Shown in pieces: positions 62,274 to 64,000 of a DNA stretch of 64,000 nucleotides (position 1 is its first letter; each line of letters starts with the position of its first letter). The notes beneath the pieces were generated by a model that was given only the letters and a program-made list of their open reading frames with translations, was not told the DNA's origin and did not search any database. This DNA comes from Microbacterium sp. 10M-3C3 (GTDB lineage Bacteria > Actinomycetota > Actinomycetes > Actinomycetales > Microbacteriaceae): NCBI RefSeq assembly GCF_003931875.1, contig NZ_CP034245.1, positions 2,542,001-2,606,000 of the forward strand. Direction: 5' to 3'. A program made the translations under genes and the position numbers.

Positions 62274-62867
62274 ATGCTGCTGACCGACGCCGTCCTCCTC
62301 GCGAACGCGCACGTGCGGCTGGAGCCGCTCGCCGAACGCCACACGCCCGGCATCGCCGCCGCCGCGCGCGGGCTCGAGCACGCGTGGTTCACGTCGGTGC
62401 CCGATCCGGATGCGGCGGCCGCCGACGTCGCGCAGCGCCTCGCGTGGCGCGACGAGGGTCACATGAACCCGTGGGCGATCGTGCGCGACGGCGATGTCGT
62501 CGGCGGGGAGGTCGTCGGCGAGACGACCTTCTGCAACGTCGACCAGGCGAACCGCCACGTCGAGATCGGCCACACGTGGCTCACGCCGGCCGCGCAGCGG
62601 ACGGCGGTGAACACCGCGGCCAAGCTCCTCCTCCTCGCCCACGCGTTCGAGCAGTGCGACGCGATCGCGGTGGAGTTCCGCACGCACTGGCACAACCGCG
62701 CGTCGCGTGCGGCGATCGAGCGCCTGGGCGCGAAGCGCGACGGCGTGCTGCGCAACCACCGCATCGGGCCGGACGGGATCCTCCGCGACACGGTCGTGTA
62801 CTCGATCCTGCCCGGCGAGTGGCCGGCGGTGCGCCGCGGACTCGAGGCGCGGCTCGCGCGCGGCTGA
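62274..62867 (+). CDS. GNAT-family N-acetyltransferase
   Basis: The 197-residue protein matches RimJ/RimL-type acetyltransferases: HVRLEPLAERHTPGIAAAAR, GETTFCNVDQANRHVEIGHTWLTPAAQRTAVNTAAKLLLL and VEFRTHWHNRASRAAIERLGAKRDGVLRNH. This group acetylates ribosomal protein or other amino groups using acetyl-CoA, and the substrate is unknown. The ATG at 62274 follows TAGGCT (62261-62266) by seven bases, which separates it from the long open frame that runs in from the broken gene upstream. Confidence 0.88.
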   Translation: MLLTDAVLLANAHVRLEPLAERHTPGIAAAARGLEHAWFTSVPDPDAAAADVAQRLAWRDEGHMNPWAIVRDGDVVGGEVVGETTFCNVDQANRHVEIGHTWLTPAAQRTAVNTAAKLLLLAHAFEQCDAIAVEFRTHWHNRASRAAIERLGAKRDGVLRNHRIGPDGILRDTVVYSILPGEWPAVRRGLEARLARG

Positions 62868-62884
62868 CGCGGGACGGCGCGACG

Positions 62885-64000
62885 TCAGCCGTCGATGACG
62901 GCGGCGAGCTCGTCGAGGAAGCCGGCGAAGTCCGTGCCACGGCGGACGATCCGCTGCACGCTGTCGCGCTCGCTGAAGACCTCGACGAACTGCTCGAACA
63001 CGGTCTGGAACGCCTCGCGGTCGGCCTCGGAGAAGGCGACGAGCGCGACGACCTGCACGCGCCCCTCGCCCCACGGGATCGACGGATCCGCGATGCCGAT
63101 CGCGATGCGCGTGCGGGTCGCGGTCATCCCCATCGCGTGCGGCACGGCGAGGGCGTCGGTGAACGCCGTCGACGACAGCCGCTCGCGCTCGATCGTGCGC
63201 TCGATGTAGTCGTCGTCGATCACGCCCTGCGCCACGAGCATCCGCCCGAGGCGGCGGATGACGCCCTCCTCGCCGTCGTCGGCGCCGAGGCCCCGCACGA
63301 ACGCGGAGGCGTCGAGGTAGCGGCCGAGCTCGGTGCGCAGCCGCGCGAGGCGCCGCGCGCGGCGGATGCGGGCCGCCGCCGACTGCACGCGGTCGACGTC
63401 GGCGTCGGTGAGGAACGGCTGGATGCGGACGATCCGGTCGCCCGGCAGCGGAGCGTCGATCGTGGTCAGCACGAGGTCGGAGTCGATCGCGTCCCACTCG
63501 GGGTCGACGCGCGTCTCGACGCCGACGACCTCGATCGCCTGCCCGAGCGAGCGGGCGACGCTCGAGCGCAGCAGCTCGTGCAGCTCGTAGTATCCCGGGC
63601 ACACGATCGTCGCGGTGAGCAGCTGATCGGCGCGACGGCTGCGCTCGAGGCGACCGCCGACGTGCATCGCGATGTAGGCGATCTCGTCGTCGAGGATGGG
63701 GATGCCGAGGCTCTGCTGCAGGCCGCTCGCGATGTAGACCGCGACGTCGAAGATCATCGGATACGTCGATTTGAGCGAGCGCGTGAGGGGGTTCCGCGAC
63801 CACGCCTGCTCGCGTGCGCGGTGCCGCAGGTTCTGCACGTGCAGGGCGAGGCGCAGCACGAAGTCCTCGTGTGCGATGTCGACGAGGAACTCGGATGCGG
63901 CGCGCTCGACGACCGCCCGCACCGCCGCCTCGACCTCGGGGTCGAGGCGCGCACGGGCGTCGTCGGCCGCCGGCGACCCCGGCGCGACCACGCGCGTGAG
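62885..64000 (-). CDS. PRD/PTS-EIIA transcriptional regulator, BglG/MtlR type (partial)
   Basis: At least 371 codons are visible and the 5' end lies outside the window. The frame is open through position 64000, so the GTG at 63989-63991 is probably internal. A PRD domain ends the first third: VDIAHEDFVLRLALHVQNLRHRA, then ILDDEIAYIAMHVGGRLERS with its phosphorylatable histidine. An EIIB-like linker (TATIVCPGYYELHELLRSSV) follows, then an EIIA-type domain with VPHAMGMTATRTRIAIGIADP. Such proteins sense PTS sugar flux by phosphorylation and activate sugar-uptake genes. The likely missing part is a DNA- or RNA-binding N-terminus and a first PRD. Confidence 0.85.
   Translation of the reverse strand, partial: LTRVVAPGSPAADDARARLDPEVEAAVRAVVERAASEFLVDIAHEDFVLRLALHVQNLRHRAREQAWSRNPLTRSLKSTYPMIFDVAVYIASGLQQSLGIPILDDEIAYIAMHVGGRLERSRRADQLLTATIVCPGYYELHELLRSSVARSLGQAIEVVGVETRVDPEWDAIDSDLVLTTIDAPLPGDRIVRIQPFLTDADVDRVQSAAARIRRARRLARLRTELGRYLDASAFVRGLGADDGEEGVIRRLGRMLVAQGVIDDDYIERTIERERLSSTAFTDALAVPHAMGMTATRTRIAIGIADPSIPWGEGRVQVVALVAFSEADREAFQTVFEQFVEVFSERDSVQRIVRRGTDFAGFLDELAAVIDG

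Noticed and set aside
61185..62867. One 560-residue protein joining the winged-helix gene to the acetyltransferase
   Set aside because: The middle part is a frameshifted low-complexity stretch. The acetyltransferase has its own promoter and ATG at 62274.

Overview
The window is chromosomal DNA of a high-G+C actinobacterium, most likely Microbacteriaceae and probably Microbacterium or a close relative. This is inferred from the very high G+C, the frequent in-frame GGATGCGGCG codon runs, an acyl-CoA carboxylase with an epsilon subunit, WhiB, DUF3499 and DUF5719 proteins, and dTDP-rhamnose and galactofuranose genes without mycolate genes. No rRNA, tRNA, CRISPR array, transposase, integrase or phage gene was seen. 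Coding density is high: no gene-free stretch exceeds about 300 bases, and the longest (49757-50041) is described below.

Layout. (1) 1-5671: the end of a DUF58 gene, a fur-katG peroxide-defence operon with a perfect palindromic operator, a divergent SpoIIM-like/RDD membrane pair, DUF3499 and a zincin-like protein. (2) 5681-11634: DUF5719, a 954-residue glycosyltransferase-membrane protein, whiB and manA. (3) 11675-43423: a roughly 32 kb envelope-polysaccharide region. It holds two O-antigen-ligase-like proteins, several GT-A and GT-B glycosyltransferases, two separate ABC polysaccharide exporters, glf and a GlfT2-like galactofuranosyltransferase, two RgpF-type rhamnan proteins, rmlA, rmlB and a fused rmlC-rmlD. 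It also holds a GtrA/DUF2304/DPM-like/large membrane protein cassette, a secreted repeat protein with a partner lipoprotein, and an LCP ligase. (4) 43420-46605: purE, purK, a PH-domain protein and birA. (5) 46606-49756: a winged-helix plus nuclease-fold gene flanked by palindromic repeats, then accD and accE. (6) 49757-54284: a structured convergent intergenic region, a two-component system with a third membrane protein, and a TRAM-type RNA methyltransferase. (7) 54316-60981: maf, the biotinylated carboxylase alpha subunit, an LpdA-like flavoprotein, purine nucleoside phosphorylase and a phosphohexomutase. (8) 60982-64000: a second winged-helix/nuclease-fold gene, broken by a +1 frameshift and flanked by a different palindrome family, then a GNAT acetyltransferase and a partial PRD/PTS regulator.

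How it works together. ManA and the phosphohexomutase feed the sugar phosphate pool. RmlA, RmlB and RmlCD make dTDP-rhamnose, and Glf makes UDP-galactofuranose. The glycosyltransferases and RgpF proteins build glycans that the ABC exporters carry out. The GtrA cassette looks suited to adding side groups from polyprenyl-phosphate sugars outside the membrane, and the LCP protein can attach the product to the wall. The backbone (manA, whiB, purEK, birA-accD-accE-maf-accA, lpdA, PNP, PMM) follows, as I recall it, the gene order of the M. tuberculosis Rv3255c-Rv3308 region, with the polysaccharide region and the two-component system as local additions.

A recurring expression feature is that many genes start only 6-9 bases after a TANNNT-type -10 hexamer. 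This suggests widespread leaderless transcripts, and it was used to choose several starts.
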